DNA of 64,000 nt from contig NZ_CP084606.1 in the NCBI RefSeq assembly GCF_022376835.1, forward strand, positions 1,048,501 to 1,112,500, written 5' to 3'. The notes under the pieces were generated by a model, which ran no database searches, was not told where the DNA came from, and saw only the letters and a program-made list of their open reading frames with translations. Of the stretch, positions 57,369 to 64,000 are shown one piece after another (positions within the stretch are counted from its first letter, which is position 1; every line of letters begins with the position of its first letter). The DNA is from Brucepastera parasyntrophica. GTDB lineage: Bacteria > Spirochaetota > Spirochaetia > Treponematales > Treponemataceae. A program made the position numbers and the translations under genes.

Positions 57369-57439
57369 GTCTAACAGCGTGTATCCACGGACGCACCTAT
57401 CGGCACGGGCCTGCGTCGGATACACCCGGGACGTTATGT
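57369..57439 (+). other. attC recombination site
   Basis: GTCTAAC (57369-57375, RYYYAAC) and GTTATGT (57433-57439, near GTTRRRY) frame an imperfect hairpin: GTGTATCC pairs with GGATACAC (57379-57386/57418-57425), GACGCA pairs with TGCGTC (57390-57395/57412-57417), leaving the extrahelical ACG at 57387-57389. This is the pattern of integron attC sites. Confidence 0.75.
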
Positions 57440-57561
57440 TACACTGGATAAATAGTGGAAAATGTGTATGAAAGATTATACGTTTAATGATGCATGCTCC
57501 GTAGCCTTGACAAACAAAGATTAAAAGAACAATTTTACAATGACTTTATAAGGAGTATTTT

Positions 57562-57738
57562 ATGGACACAAAGGATAAGGAAGCAAAAGTCAATTTTGAC
57601 GAAATGATTGTATATGATTTTTATAGTATCAATCTAAATTTATACGAAGGCAAAAATGGTTGTATTGATAAAGAGGGTTATGTTAACACATATGATTCTT
57701 TTCAACATTATGACCACGGTTCTTGTTACCACAGGTAA
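57562..57738 (+). CDS. small ORF upstream of the GT/radical SAM genes, candidate precursor peptide
   Basis: 58 aa: MDTKDKEAKVNFDEMIVYDF... ending FQHYDHGSCYHR. Strong Shine-Dalgarno (AAGGAG, 6 nt before the ATG). Not recognised. A leader-like acidic N-terminal half and a C-terminal tail with Gly, Ser, Cys, His and aromatic residues are consistent with a RiPP precursor; Cys at positions 34 and 55. It is separated by about 230 bp from the glycosyltransferase gene. That gap holds a more GC-rich stretch (57781-57940). Confidence 0.45.
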   Translation: MDTKDKEAKVNFDEMIVYDFYSINLNLYEGKNGCIDKEGYVNTYDSFQHYDHGSCYHR

Positions 57739-57814
57739 AAGTTTTGTTTGATTTTGCTCATTAAATAGCAAGATTTGACAACCGAAGCCTGCTGACAGCG
57801 AGGCGGTTTGATAA

Positions 57815-57943
57815 ATGAAGGATGCGATTCGGCTGGTAAACAGTGAGAACAATCACTGTTCGTGTCACATTTTAAGTGTAGATAAATCCTCGCGTTCACC
57901 AAGCCACAGGTGTGTTGTATGCAGGTGGTCGGAGTTCTGTTGA
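57815..57943 (+). CDS. possible 42-aa Cys-rich ORF (weak)
   Basis: ATG 57815 to TGA 57943: MKDAIRLVNS... with CSC, then RCVVCRWSEFC: 5 Cys in 42 residues. Upstream GAGGCGG is a weak Shine-Dalgarno. Antisense and other frames of this GC-richer stretch are also open, so coding is doubtful. Confidence 0.2.
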   Translation: MKDAIRLVNSENNHCSCHILSVDKSSRSPSHRCVVCRWSEFC

Positions 57944-57969
57944 CAAAAATGTTATAATTGGACAAATAG

Positions 57970-58833
57970 ATGAAAGATACAGTAAAATTTTCAGTAATTA
58001 TTCCTTCTTATAATACAAGTAACTACTTAGAAACTTGTATCAAGAGTGTAATTGCTCAAAATTATGAAAATTGGGAACTTTTTATTATTGACCAATCAAA
58101 TGATAATTCGTATGAAATTGCAAAACAATATGAAAGGTTGTACCCCCAAAAAATATTCGTAGAGAAAATTCAGAAAGCAGGGGTTTCTCATGCCAGAAAT
58201 GTTGGGATAAGCAAAGCTTCTGGCGAATATATTTTTTTCTTAGATAGCGATGATTACATGCAGGGAGAGTTATTTACATATATTAATAATGTTAATAAAA
58301 AAAAGAATATTGATTGTTTTATTGGTGGTTTTGATTGCATTGTCGAAGATGAAAGAAGAACTCCTCTAAATCCAGAAAGTATTAATTATCGGAAAATCAA
58401 TAACCAATCACAAGAAAAAGTTTTGAATTATTTATATCGGATTAGACTCCTTCATACAGTATGGCGTTTTGTTGTAAAAAGAAAAATAATTCAAGACAAC
58501 AAATTGTTTTTTAATGAAGCAATAACATATGAAGATGAAGAATGGGTTCCTCAAATGTTGCTTTTAGCAACGACATACTCTCATATAAAATTTCATCATT
58601 ATGTTCATCGGCGACGACAAGGGTCGATTACATCCTTTAACGATAGTAATAAATATCATTCGATGAGTGCAGTCGCAAATAAACTGTTGGATTTATCAGA
58701 AACGCAGGAATTTGAGTATCAAAAACTCTTTTTATTACGCAATGCCTATAAAATGTTTGAAATGTGCTATTGGGGTATTAGAGAACTATCAAAACCAATG
58801 AAATCACTAAAACTAAAGAAGAAATGGAAATGA
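57970..58833 (+). CDS. family 2 glycosyltransferase
   Basis: 287 aa GT-A fold enzyme. FSVIIPSYNTSNYLETCIKSV (nucleotide-binding), then GVSHARNVGISKASGEYIFF LDSDD (DxD-type metal motif at about residue 93) and EDEEWVPQMLL (likely base region). It may add a sugar to a peptide or to another acceptor. Immediately followed by the radical SAM gene (TGA then TATG, 1-bp gap), so the two are co-translated. Low GC. Confidence 0.88.
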   Translation: MKDTVKFSVIIPSYNTSNYLETCIKSVIAQNYENWELFIIDQSNDNSYEIAKQYERLYPQKIFVEKIQKAGVSHARNVGISKASGEYIFFLDSDDYMQGELFTYINNVNKKKNIDCFIGGFDCIVEDERRTPLNPESINYRKINNQSQEKVLNYLYRIRLLHTVWRFVVKRKIIQDNKLFFNEAITYEDEEWVPQMLLLATTYSHIKFHHYVHRRRQGSITSFNDSNKYHSMSAVANKLLDLSETQEFEYQKLFLLRNAYKMFEMCYWGIRELSKPMKSLKLKKKWK

Positions 58834-58834
58834 T

Positions 58835-60152
58835 ATGAAAATAGAAAGACAATATTTATCAGTTCCTTTAATGGCACACCTTGAAATTACAAATTCTTGT
58901 AATCACAAGTGCTTACATTGTTATAAGTTAGATTCCAAAATAGAAAATCGTCCTATGCGAAAAGTTGACGATGAAACTGTATTGGCGTGTGCTAAAAATT
59001 AATAAACAATGGTATCATCCAAATAATAATAACCGGTGGAGAACCTTTACTTAATAAGGATTTAGTAAAAAAAATTATTGCATTATCAAATAATACAAAT
59101 ACGATAGTTTCAATTAATACAAATTTAACTCTCTTAGATGACGATTTTATTGAATTTCTGAAGAAATCCGAAACCCGTATTTTAACTTCGTGTCCTTCAG
59201 CTGTATCTTCTTCTTTGAAAAATTAACTTTGGTAGATAATTATACCTTGTTTGAAAACAATGCAAAAAAAATAGTCGCAGCGAACCTAAAACTTAGCGTC
59301 AATATGGTTGTTACAAAAGATAATTTGCATGAGATTCGTGCTACAGCTGAAAAGATGAAAAAAATAGGTTGTCGTGCATTTTCTACAACACCGATGGCAC
59401 TAAATATGGAATATCCTCGATTGGATTTACTGCTTTCAAAAGATGAAGTTCGTCAGGTAATTAACGATTTGCTTTGGGCAGAAAAAACGTTAGAATTGAA
59501 AGTGGATTGTTTGGATGTATTACCAAAGTGTTTATTTTCTGATAAAATTTTATCTGAAGACCATTTATTTCTCTCTCGTAAGTGCCAAGCGGGGCGCTCA
59601 TTTATTGCGGTATCGTGCAATGGCGATGTTCGCCCTTGTGCTAATAATACAACTTCGTATGGAAATATTTTGGAAGAGGAATTAAAAACAATTTGGAAAA
59701 AGATGAGCGATTGGCGGTCTATGCAATATGTACCTAAAAAATGTGAGAAATGCACTTGGCTCAATCGCTGTCTTGGCGGCTGTCGGACAAATGCCAAGGT
59801 TTTTTCAGGTAAATGGAACGCTGAAGATGTTTGGGGGACAATGCCGTTGAAAGCACAACCACCACTTCATAAAAAACCAATTGAGTTGACAGATAATATT
59901 AATTTTGAAATCAACAGCGAATATTTATATAGGCAGGAATATGAAAATGTATTTGTTGTTTTCAATGTCAGAAATAATATGTTCTTTATGATTAATAAGG
60001 AATACTTCGATTTTGTACAAGAACTTAAAGAATACGGAATAGTAAATTTTGGCGAGTTGAAAAAGCAATATAATGTTACTGCCAAAAATAAATCGTTTCA
60101 TTATGCAATTAAATTTTTAGTACAATGCAAAATATTAAAACCGATTGTTTAA
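58835..60152 (+). CDS. radical SAM/SPASM peptide maturase with C-terminal RRE (frame broken twice)
   Basis: Two one-base additions, at the A-run 58994-58998 and the T-run 59214-59216, join three frames into 439 aa. The radical SAM site is CNHKCLHCY (Cys 22, 26, 29), with GGEPL (about residue 79). The SPASM domain (about 250-335) has CQAGRSFIAVSCNGDVRPC, NILEE and CEKCTWLNRCLGGCR, ligands for auxiliary Fe-S clusters. The last about 85 residues (FVVFNVRNNMFFMINKEYFD) are PqqD-like, the precursor-recognition (RRE) domain. Typical of maturases that modify ribosomal peptides. Substrate unknown. Confidence 0.85.
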
Positions 60153-60409
60153 TTTTGGTGATGAAAAATTAATGTCAAATGATATAAAGCATTATAAAGA
60201 CATAAAAGAATTAAAGCTAATTATTTAAGTGGCTTAAAATAAGGGTTTATAGTGATTCAAGGCCCCTCATTAGTGATTTTACTGTTGTCTGGCTATCGAA
60301 GCACTGGAACTACTCCTGGACTGTCCAGGAGTAGTTTATAGCGGATCAGGGCAGGCTTATTGATCGGGGATATACCTTTTCACCAAGGAGCCTCCCCAAT
60401 TCCCCAAAA
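60153..60409. other. 257-bp gap after the maturase gene
   Basis: Holds a possible 18-codon ORF at 60171 (MSNDIKHYKDIKELKLII, no clear Shine-Dalgarno) and the hairpin at 60308. No attC-like site is seen here. Confidence 0.45.
60308..60336. terminator. 13-bp hairpin
   Basis: AACTACTCCTGGA (60308-60320) pairs perfectly with 60324-60336, loop CTG, then TTATA. Likely the terminator between the two convergent gene sets. Confidence 0.6.
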
Positions 60410-60714
60410 TCAAACTTCTTTTTGAAGTTCTTTGAGCATATAAGAAAGAGTGTTTGTTTTCCATCCTTGCAAATCAACCCTTCCATCGGAAATCCCACTT
60501 CCTTTCTTTAGGGATGGAACTTCTATAGTTTCATTACTCCGGATAAAATCAACTCCAATTTTTTGATTTATGAAAAGGGCAAGATATGAAATAGCTTCTT
60601 GCATTGTTTTTACATCAAAGTTTGGATCTAGTTCATTTTTAAGCCATTCATAAAGTGCGCTATCCCCCGAAGAGAAAAAGGAGGCGTTCTCTTAAATAGT
60701 TCTTTTATCTTCAT
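60410..60714 (-). CDS. small hypothetical protein (frame broken once)
   Basis: ATG 60714 (MKIKELFKRTPPFSL...) with GAGG 10 nt upstream. One base added at the C-run 60664-60668 joins it to ...YEWLKNELDPNFDVKTMQEAIS and MQEAISYLALFINQKI, for 101 aa. Not recognised. Last gene of the minus-strand accessory set; A/T-rich. Confidence 0.5.
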
Positions 60715-60868
60715 TTTTTTTTTACCTCATCATCCTCTAATGAGCCGCTCCAAAATTTTGCATTTTGGAACTGGCTTATACTAGTATATATCTATTATAA
60801 TCATTTACCCCTATTTAAAGGGAATTTTCAGCCTATTAAAGAGGGGTTTATATTAACTTTCATACAAT

Positions 60869-61141
60869 TTAAGTCCCGAACATCATTCTATCATATACAA
60901 GAACATCGAGTTCTTTTATTAAAGTATTGGGCTCAGCTATATAAATATCATGTCCCATTTTATTATTTTCCGCCTGTATTCGTTCAAGATTTTTTGGAGA
61001 TAGTTTACCAGCTTCCTTTAATTGCTGTATAGAATAGCGATAATCTTTAGGAAAGCATTGACGATATTGCTCAGCCTGCAATTTTCGCAAATTTGCCGGA
61101 GTTATATTTTCTGACTTATCGGCATATACTAACTGCCCCAT
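60869..61141 (-). CDS. hypothetical protein
   Basis: 90 aa, no clear Shine-Dalgarno. Contains a repeated pattern: ENITPANLRKLQAEQYRQ and GKLSPKNLERIQAENNKMG. Not recognised. Starts 5 bp after the replication-like gene, so translational coupling is probable. A long poly-T/A stretch separates it from the 60410 gene. Confidence 0.5.
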   Translation of the reverse strand: MGQLVYADKSENITPANLRKLQAEQYRQCFPKDYRYSIQQLKEAGKLSPKNLERIQAENNKMGHDIYIAEPNTLIKELDVLVYDRMMFGT

Positions 61142-61146
61142 TTTTT

Positions 61147-61794
61147 CTATAACTGTGTATTTATCATAAAATAGTTTTTGAAATCTCTTATAAATATTTT
61201 CATCAAAAGATCCTGGGCTGTTAAGTCATTTTTAAATATTGATTTTATACCCTTTCTATTTCGTATTTTGAATTCAAGGCGAAGGACATTTGCCCCGGCA
61301 AATAAAGAAGGGATTTCCTGTTTTCTATCAAGCATTTCTTTGACTTTATCATATCCAATAAATTCAAATGAACCTTTTTTGGAAGTATAAGTCACGGTTT
61401 CAACGCCAGTCCATTTTGAATACTCTATCCGGGTAAGTCTTTTTGTATTTCCAAATAAATTCAGATATTCAAATGGCTTTTCTTTGATGATGATACTTGT
61501 TCCAAATTCCGCAGACGTGACAATGGCTTTTTTTAAATCAAGATTAATATCCTGTTCCAGTTTTTCTATACTCATCCTGACTTCTTCCCGAGTCAATGGA
61601 GTTATATTTTCACCATACAGATATTTTGCCAGTGAACCACAGATTACCAGAGAATTAAGATTTTTATATATTCCCATATTCTTTATTTTTCCTCTGTAGG
61701 TGTTTATATCACTTCTATATTTGTCTGTAATATCTCTACCCGGAATATAGTTTCTTGGCGGATCATATATTTTCAGTGTTACATTATCAAACAT
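61147..61794 (-). CDS. phage/plasmid gene-II/X-like replication protein
   Basis: 215 aa from the ATG 61794 after GGGAGG. MFDNVTLKIYDPP..., SLAKYLYGENITPLTREEVRM, NVLRLEFKIRNRKGI. The 'N-x-L-x-R-x-E-x-K' strand and the preceding 'L-x-K-x-L-x-G-x-N' block match replication initiators of filamentous phages and small plasmids (gene II/X family) in my reading. Catalytic tyrosine not assigned. Suggests rolling-circle replication of the element. Low identity expected, so moderate confidence. Confidence 0.55.
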   Translation of the reverse strand: MFDNVTLKIYDPPRNYIPGRDITDKYRSDINTYRGKIKNMGIYKNLNSLVICGSLAKYLYGENITPLTREEVRMSIEKLEQDINLDLKKAIVTSAEFGTSIIIKEKPFEYLNLFGNTKRLTRIEYSKWTGVETVTYTSKKGSFEFIGYDKVKEMLDRKQEIPSLFAGANVLRLEFKIRNRKGIKSIFKNDLTAQDLLMKIFIRDFKNYFMINTQL

Positions 61795-61840
61795 CTTAAA
61801 CCTCCCTATAGAGACAGAAACTGGTGGGCAAAGTAACTTG

Positions 61841-62299
61841 TTACCAGTGTGATGAATCGGTTCCATATTTCAGTGTTACTATCCCGGATTTTGTTACTTC
61901 AGGGATTTGCCCTGCCAGCCATTTTTGAAAAAGAAGAGGTACCGCTTCCTGTAACCCCTTAAAAAACCAGACTGTAAGTTGCTCAGAATCTTCCGACAAC
62001 TCAATGAGTAGCCCATAATCATTGTAATCTCCGTATGATTGCAGGGGACGTTCAGGCATAAAAATCAGCCATGTAATTATCTGACTTCTCGCCAATTCAA
62101 GCGTATGGGAAAATTGCGGGGAACTTTGATTGTAATAACCTTCTTTCTTCCGGAAAACTATATATTTCTCCCCCTTATATTTCCCTTTTTTATAGACAGA
62201 TGGAAAATCTGGAATAATTTTTCCTTTATGACCAATTTTTCTGTAGCGGGTTCGAGTTCCAGGTATACGTTCAAAATAATAAATGGCATCCGGCTTCAT
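61841..62299 (-). CDS. hypothetical protein
   Basis: 152 aa. Starts at ATG 62299 behind GGAG. MKPDAIYYFERIPGTRTRYRK and then an extended beta-rich middle; C-terminus GIVTLKYG. Not recognised. Often such proteins accompany gene-II-like replication proteins, but I cannot show that here. Confidence 0.5.
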   Translation of the reverse strand: MKPDAIYYFERIPGTRTRYRKIGHKGKIIPDFPSVYKKGKYKGEKYIVFRKKEGYYNQSSPQFSHTLELARSQIITWLIFMPERPLQSYGDYNDYGLLIELSEDSEQLTVWFFKGLQEAVPLLFQKWLAGQIPEVTKSGIVTLKYGTDSSHW

Positions 62300-62301
62300 T
62301 T

Positions 62302-62472
62302 TTATTTCTCCTGTTCCCGTGTATTTTCCGTTATGGAGTGAGTAATATCCACAACCCGCCCATTATGGATTTTCAGGGTAGCGCTGACCGAACCATAACG
62401 GATTTTTGCGGCATTCTCGCAAAGCCGTTCTGCAATATTGATGACCTTTAGGCTTGCTTGTTTTTCATTCAT
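62302..62472 (-). CDS. small DUF2292-like protein
   Basis: 56 aa from the ATG at 62472, which overlaps the stop of the excisionase-like gene (ATGA) and follows AAGGA. Contains IRYGSVSATLKIHNGRVVDI, the pattern of small YezD/DUF2292 proteins (yGsi.l.ihdGkvv.i). Function unknown. Confidence 0.55.
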   Translation of the reverse strand: MNEKQASLKVINIAERLCENAAKIRYGSVSATLKIHNGRVVDITHSITENTREQEK

Positions 62473-62663
62473 TTCAGGCCATCCTTTATTTGTGTATTCC
62501 GGATGAGCCATTCGTCCAGTTCGGATTTCCGGTAAAGAACCCTCCGCCTGATTTTGATTCGTGGTATAGGCAAACTGTCCAGAGTAGTTTTACATATACC
62601 CAAAAACGTTGCCGCTTCCTCACGGCTTAAAACTTCTCTACCTGATATTTCAGAATTAAGCAT
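62469..62663 (-). CDS. excisionase-like helix-turn-helix protein
   Basis: 64 aa from ATG 62663 after AGGAGG. LSREEAATFLGICKTTLDSLPI, then IKIRRRVLYRKSELDEWLIR is the winged/MerR-type HTH_17 (Xis/AlpA-like) pattern. Such proteins regulate excision of integrated elements. No integrase gene in the window. First gene of the set that continues into the replication-like gene. Confidence 0.7.
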   Translation of the reverse strand: MLNSEISGREVLSREEAATFLGICKTTLDSLPIPRIKIRRRVLYRKSELDEWLIRNTQIKDGLK

Positions 62664-62771
62664 ATCTAACCTCCTCATGCAATTTTTTCTTTGCATGTTA
62701 TAAAATAAATATATTTTTTAAGCATTGATAAGGCTAAATCCGTAGAGGTTTGTTTTGAGTTTATTCTGGGT

Positions 62772-63407
62772 TTAATTAGAAAAAAGCAGTTTTTCTATCT
62801 CATTCCATTCTTTCGGAGGTGTATTGTTTCTCCCATTTTTTAATGTTGATTTTCCTGGTGAATTCCCGTTTATCAAAATATGTTGATTTATTACTTTGTA
62901 TTCTGTATATCCCGCGGTTGAAAAAATTAAACCTACACAACCCTTTGCACATTTGAAGTTATAAAAGCCGTTTTCATAAACTACCATTTTGATATCAAGT
63001 GCTTTTTTCATGGCGTTATAAGCATCGGGTGCAGTATTTTCGAGAAGCACCATAAAAAAGTGTTTATAACAATCAGGCAACTCTTCACTATCTACTAAGC
63101 TATGATCCTTGGTTTTTGGTGCTGAATCACTGTTTGTGGTAAATAATTCTTTATCATCTAGTGAGTCACGATTTTTGATATAAGAAGCTAAAGAATCAAA
63201 GCATCTTTTTAGCTCTTTCTTTTGAATTTCTATAGATTTTTTATTTTCTATTTTTTCTAAGCCTACATCATAACATTGTTTCATCATTTGAACTGCATTT
63301 GTTCCATTGATTTTCTTGTCATTCCATTCAGTGAAAATTTTGCCCATTTCTCCCATATCTTGGGAATAGTCATGATTATTTAGCAAACGATATTCTTTTG
63401 GTGTCAT
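62772..63407 (-). CDS. hypothetical protein
   Basis: 211 aa from ATG 63407 (MTPKEYRLL...), preceded by GGAG and AAAGGAA; an in-frame ATG at 63446 is less well supported. Highly charged N-terminal half with a coiled-coil-like stretch (about residues 45-90), and a globular C-terminal part from about residue 110 (ELPDCYKHFFMVLLENTAPD to FKCAKGCVGLIFSTAGYTEY). Not recognised. A/T-rich. Confidence 0.5.
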   Translation of the reverse strand: MTPKEYRLLNNHDYSQDMGEMGKIFTEWNDKKINGTNAVQMMKQCYDVGLEKIENKKSIEIQKKELKRCFDSLASYIKNRDSLDDKELFTTNSDSAPKTKDHSLVDSEELPDCYKHFFMVLLENTAPDAYNAMKKALDIKMVVYENGFYNFKCAKGCVGLIFSTAGYTEYKVINQHILINGNSPGKSTLKNGRNNTPPKEWNEIEKLLFSN

Positions 63408-63557
63408 TTCCTTTATTCTCCTTATAAAATTTTTTTGCCCTTTCACCTTATATTATAGGAATTTAATGTAGAACATTATGATTTTAGAAAACGACTGCAT
63501 TATGAATGTGGCATTTTGATTAAATATTGTAAAAAATTGTATTTTATAAATAAAAAA

Positions 63558-63577
63558 TCCCCCGGCATAGCGGGGGA
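63558..63577 (-). terminator. terminator of the gene at 63599
   Basis: TCCCCCG..GCATA..GCGGGGGA, followed on the minus strand by ATTTTTTATTT. Confidence 0.8.
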
Positions 63578-63598
63578 ACTTGTGTGCAATCTTCTCTT

Positions 63599-64000
63599 TT
63601 ATGGCACTCTTATGAAATCCATTTTATCACCATCGGCAAATGTTATTTTTAAAGTATTTCTATCAAGAATATATTCCATTTCTTCAATTAAAATACCATT
63701 CTCATCAACAGCTCTAATTTTATTTCCGGAAAGGATATATGGAATTGGCTCGCCTTTTTTTATCAATTTGTTTCTTTCATAAGTTTCATTAACCATTTGA
63801 CCATTAGAGAATATAATTCTATATTCTTTTGGATAAATGGATACCTTCCATGTATCTTCAAGCATTTTATATCTTGCAAGTATTTCCTGATTATAGTAAT
63901 TTTCATTTTGATAATTTAATATATTATAATAAGTATCGATGGAAGATAAATCCATTGAGGCGAGAAAAATAAATAAATTATTTTTTTCCCATGCTGACAT
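63599..64000 (-). CDS. hypothetical protein (start at or beyond window edge)
   Basis: 133 aa seen; the first ATG is exactly at the edge (64000) so the real start may lie outside. The C-terminal part has an alternating strand pattern: WKVSIYPKEYRIIFSNGQM, IRAVDENGILIEEMEYIL and LKITFADGDKMDF. Not recognised. Followed by a strong terminator at 63558. Confidence 0.5.
   Translation of the reverse strand: MSAWEKNNLFIFLASMDLSSIDTYYNILNYQNENYYNQEILARYKMLEDTWKVSIYPKEYRIIFSNGQMVNETYERNKLIKKGEPIPYILSGNKIRAVDENGILIEEMEYILDRNTLKITFADGDKMDFIRVP

Larger units (their letters stand above)
55542..57433 (+). mobile_element. integron-type gene cassette (single)
   Basis: Begins at the GTTAGAC site (GTTRRRY, 55541-55547) and ends in the attC at 57369-57439. 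The first 23 bp are nearly the reverse complement of the 23 bp before and including the attC core GTCTAAC (57353-57375). Removing it restores TTATAATTTG-TTATGTTACAC. Carries sce7726 and sce7725. Confidence 0.65.
55229..64000. mobile_element. AT-rich accessory region, probably an integrated element (right end outside window)
   Basis: Starts at the tRNA break, with a sharp drop in GC. Contents: integron cassette, peptide-modification-like genes, and a minus-strand block with excisionase-like and replication-like proteins. No integrase is in view, so the other end, predicted to hold the complete tRNA, lies beyond 64000. Confidence 0.55.

Noticed and set aside
57462..57524. 20-codon ORF (MCMKDYTFNDACS...) right after attC
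   Set aside because: No Shine-Dalgarno and too short to judge.
57726..57965. 79-aa minus-strand Cys-containing frame
   Set aside because: No Shine-Dalgarno. It is explained by the same GC-rich stretch being open on both strands.
207..60714. Treating the broken frames as pseudogenes or programmed frameshifts
   Set aside because: All need the same +1 homopolymer correction, include essential genes, and no slippery-site architecture repeats among them.

Overview
The window looks like a chromosomal piece of a treponeme-like spirochaete (family Treponemataceae). This rests on the tmRNA tag (AENNDSYALAA, close to the Treponema denticola tag as I remember it), dense short intergenic spacing, PilZ and TPR proteins next to rpsU, UDPGP-type UTP-glucose-1-phosphate uridylyltransferase, and an integron-type cassette with a Treponema-like attC. 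No species is claimed. Gene content is vertical housekeeping up to about 55.2 kb. From there to the right end the DNA is clearly AT-richer and looks acquired.

Layout. 0-4.5 kb: an M15 peptidase, guaA, an alkylation-repair HEAT protein and a ClbS/DfsB-like protein. 4.5-5 kb: tmRNA (minus strand). 5-11 kb: alpha/beta hydrolase, RlpA-SPOR protein behind a structured leader, DEAD-box helicase, ABC-F protein. 11-17 kb: two lineage-specific secreted/membrane proteins, MATE exporter, long-chain acyl-CoA synthetase. 17-25 kb: recO, pyrimidine-nucleoside phosphorylase, recJ, M23 peptidase, rpsU, PilZ, TPR. 25-29 kb: DUF192 lipoprotein, a double-cNMP regulator and a FecR protein, the last two between inverted ~100-bp repeats. 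29-38 kb: murB, cysS, an ECF sigma/anti-sigma/transglutaminase-like operon, pyrH, glucosaminidase, radC, UDPGP. 38-44.5 kb: a second ECF sigma module, membrane proteins, a polyprenol-kinase-like protein, peroxidase, patatin/beta-barrel protein. 44.7-54.8 kb: AbrB-like gene, then the complete phosphate regulon on the minus strand (pstSCAB-phoU-phoB-phoR), a co-regulated porin and a SpoIIE-type phosphatase.

55.2-64 kb: accessory region. The 3' half of a CAU tRNA, cut exactly at the anticodon loop, marks the left border. It is followed by an integron cassette carrying an sce7726/sce7725 gene pair, then a small-ORF/glycosyltransferase/radical SAM-SPASM-RRE module that could make a modified peptide, then a minus-strand set of small genes with an excisionase-like HTH protein and a phage-gene-II/X-like replication protein.

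Reading caution: at least 19 reading-frame breaks in 16 genes (including guaA, pyrH and recJ) are all repaired by adding one base to a homopolymer. I treat these as sequence errors and give joined coordinates, annotating intact genes. Two novel-looking regulatory signals stand out. One is a pair of ~120-nt leaders with compensatory base changes (6056-6172 and 39191-39313). The other is a set of three 11-bp direct repeats at an identical distance from the -10 box of both pstS and the porin gene.
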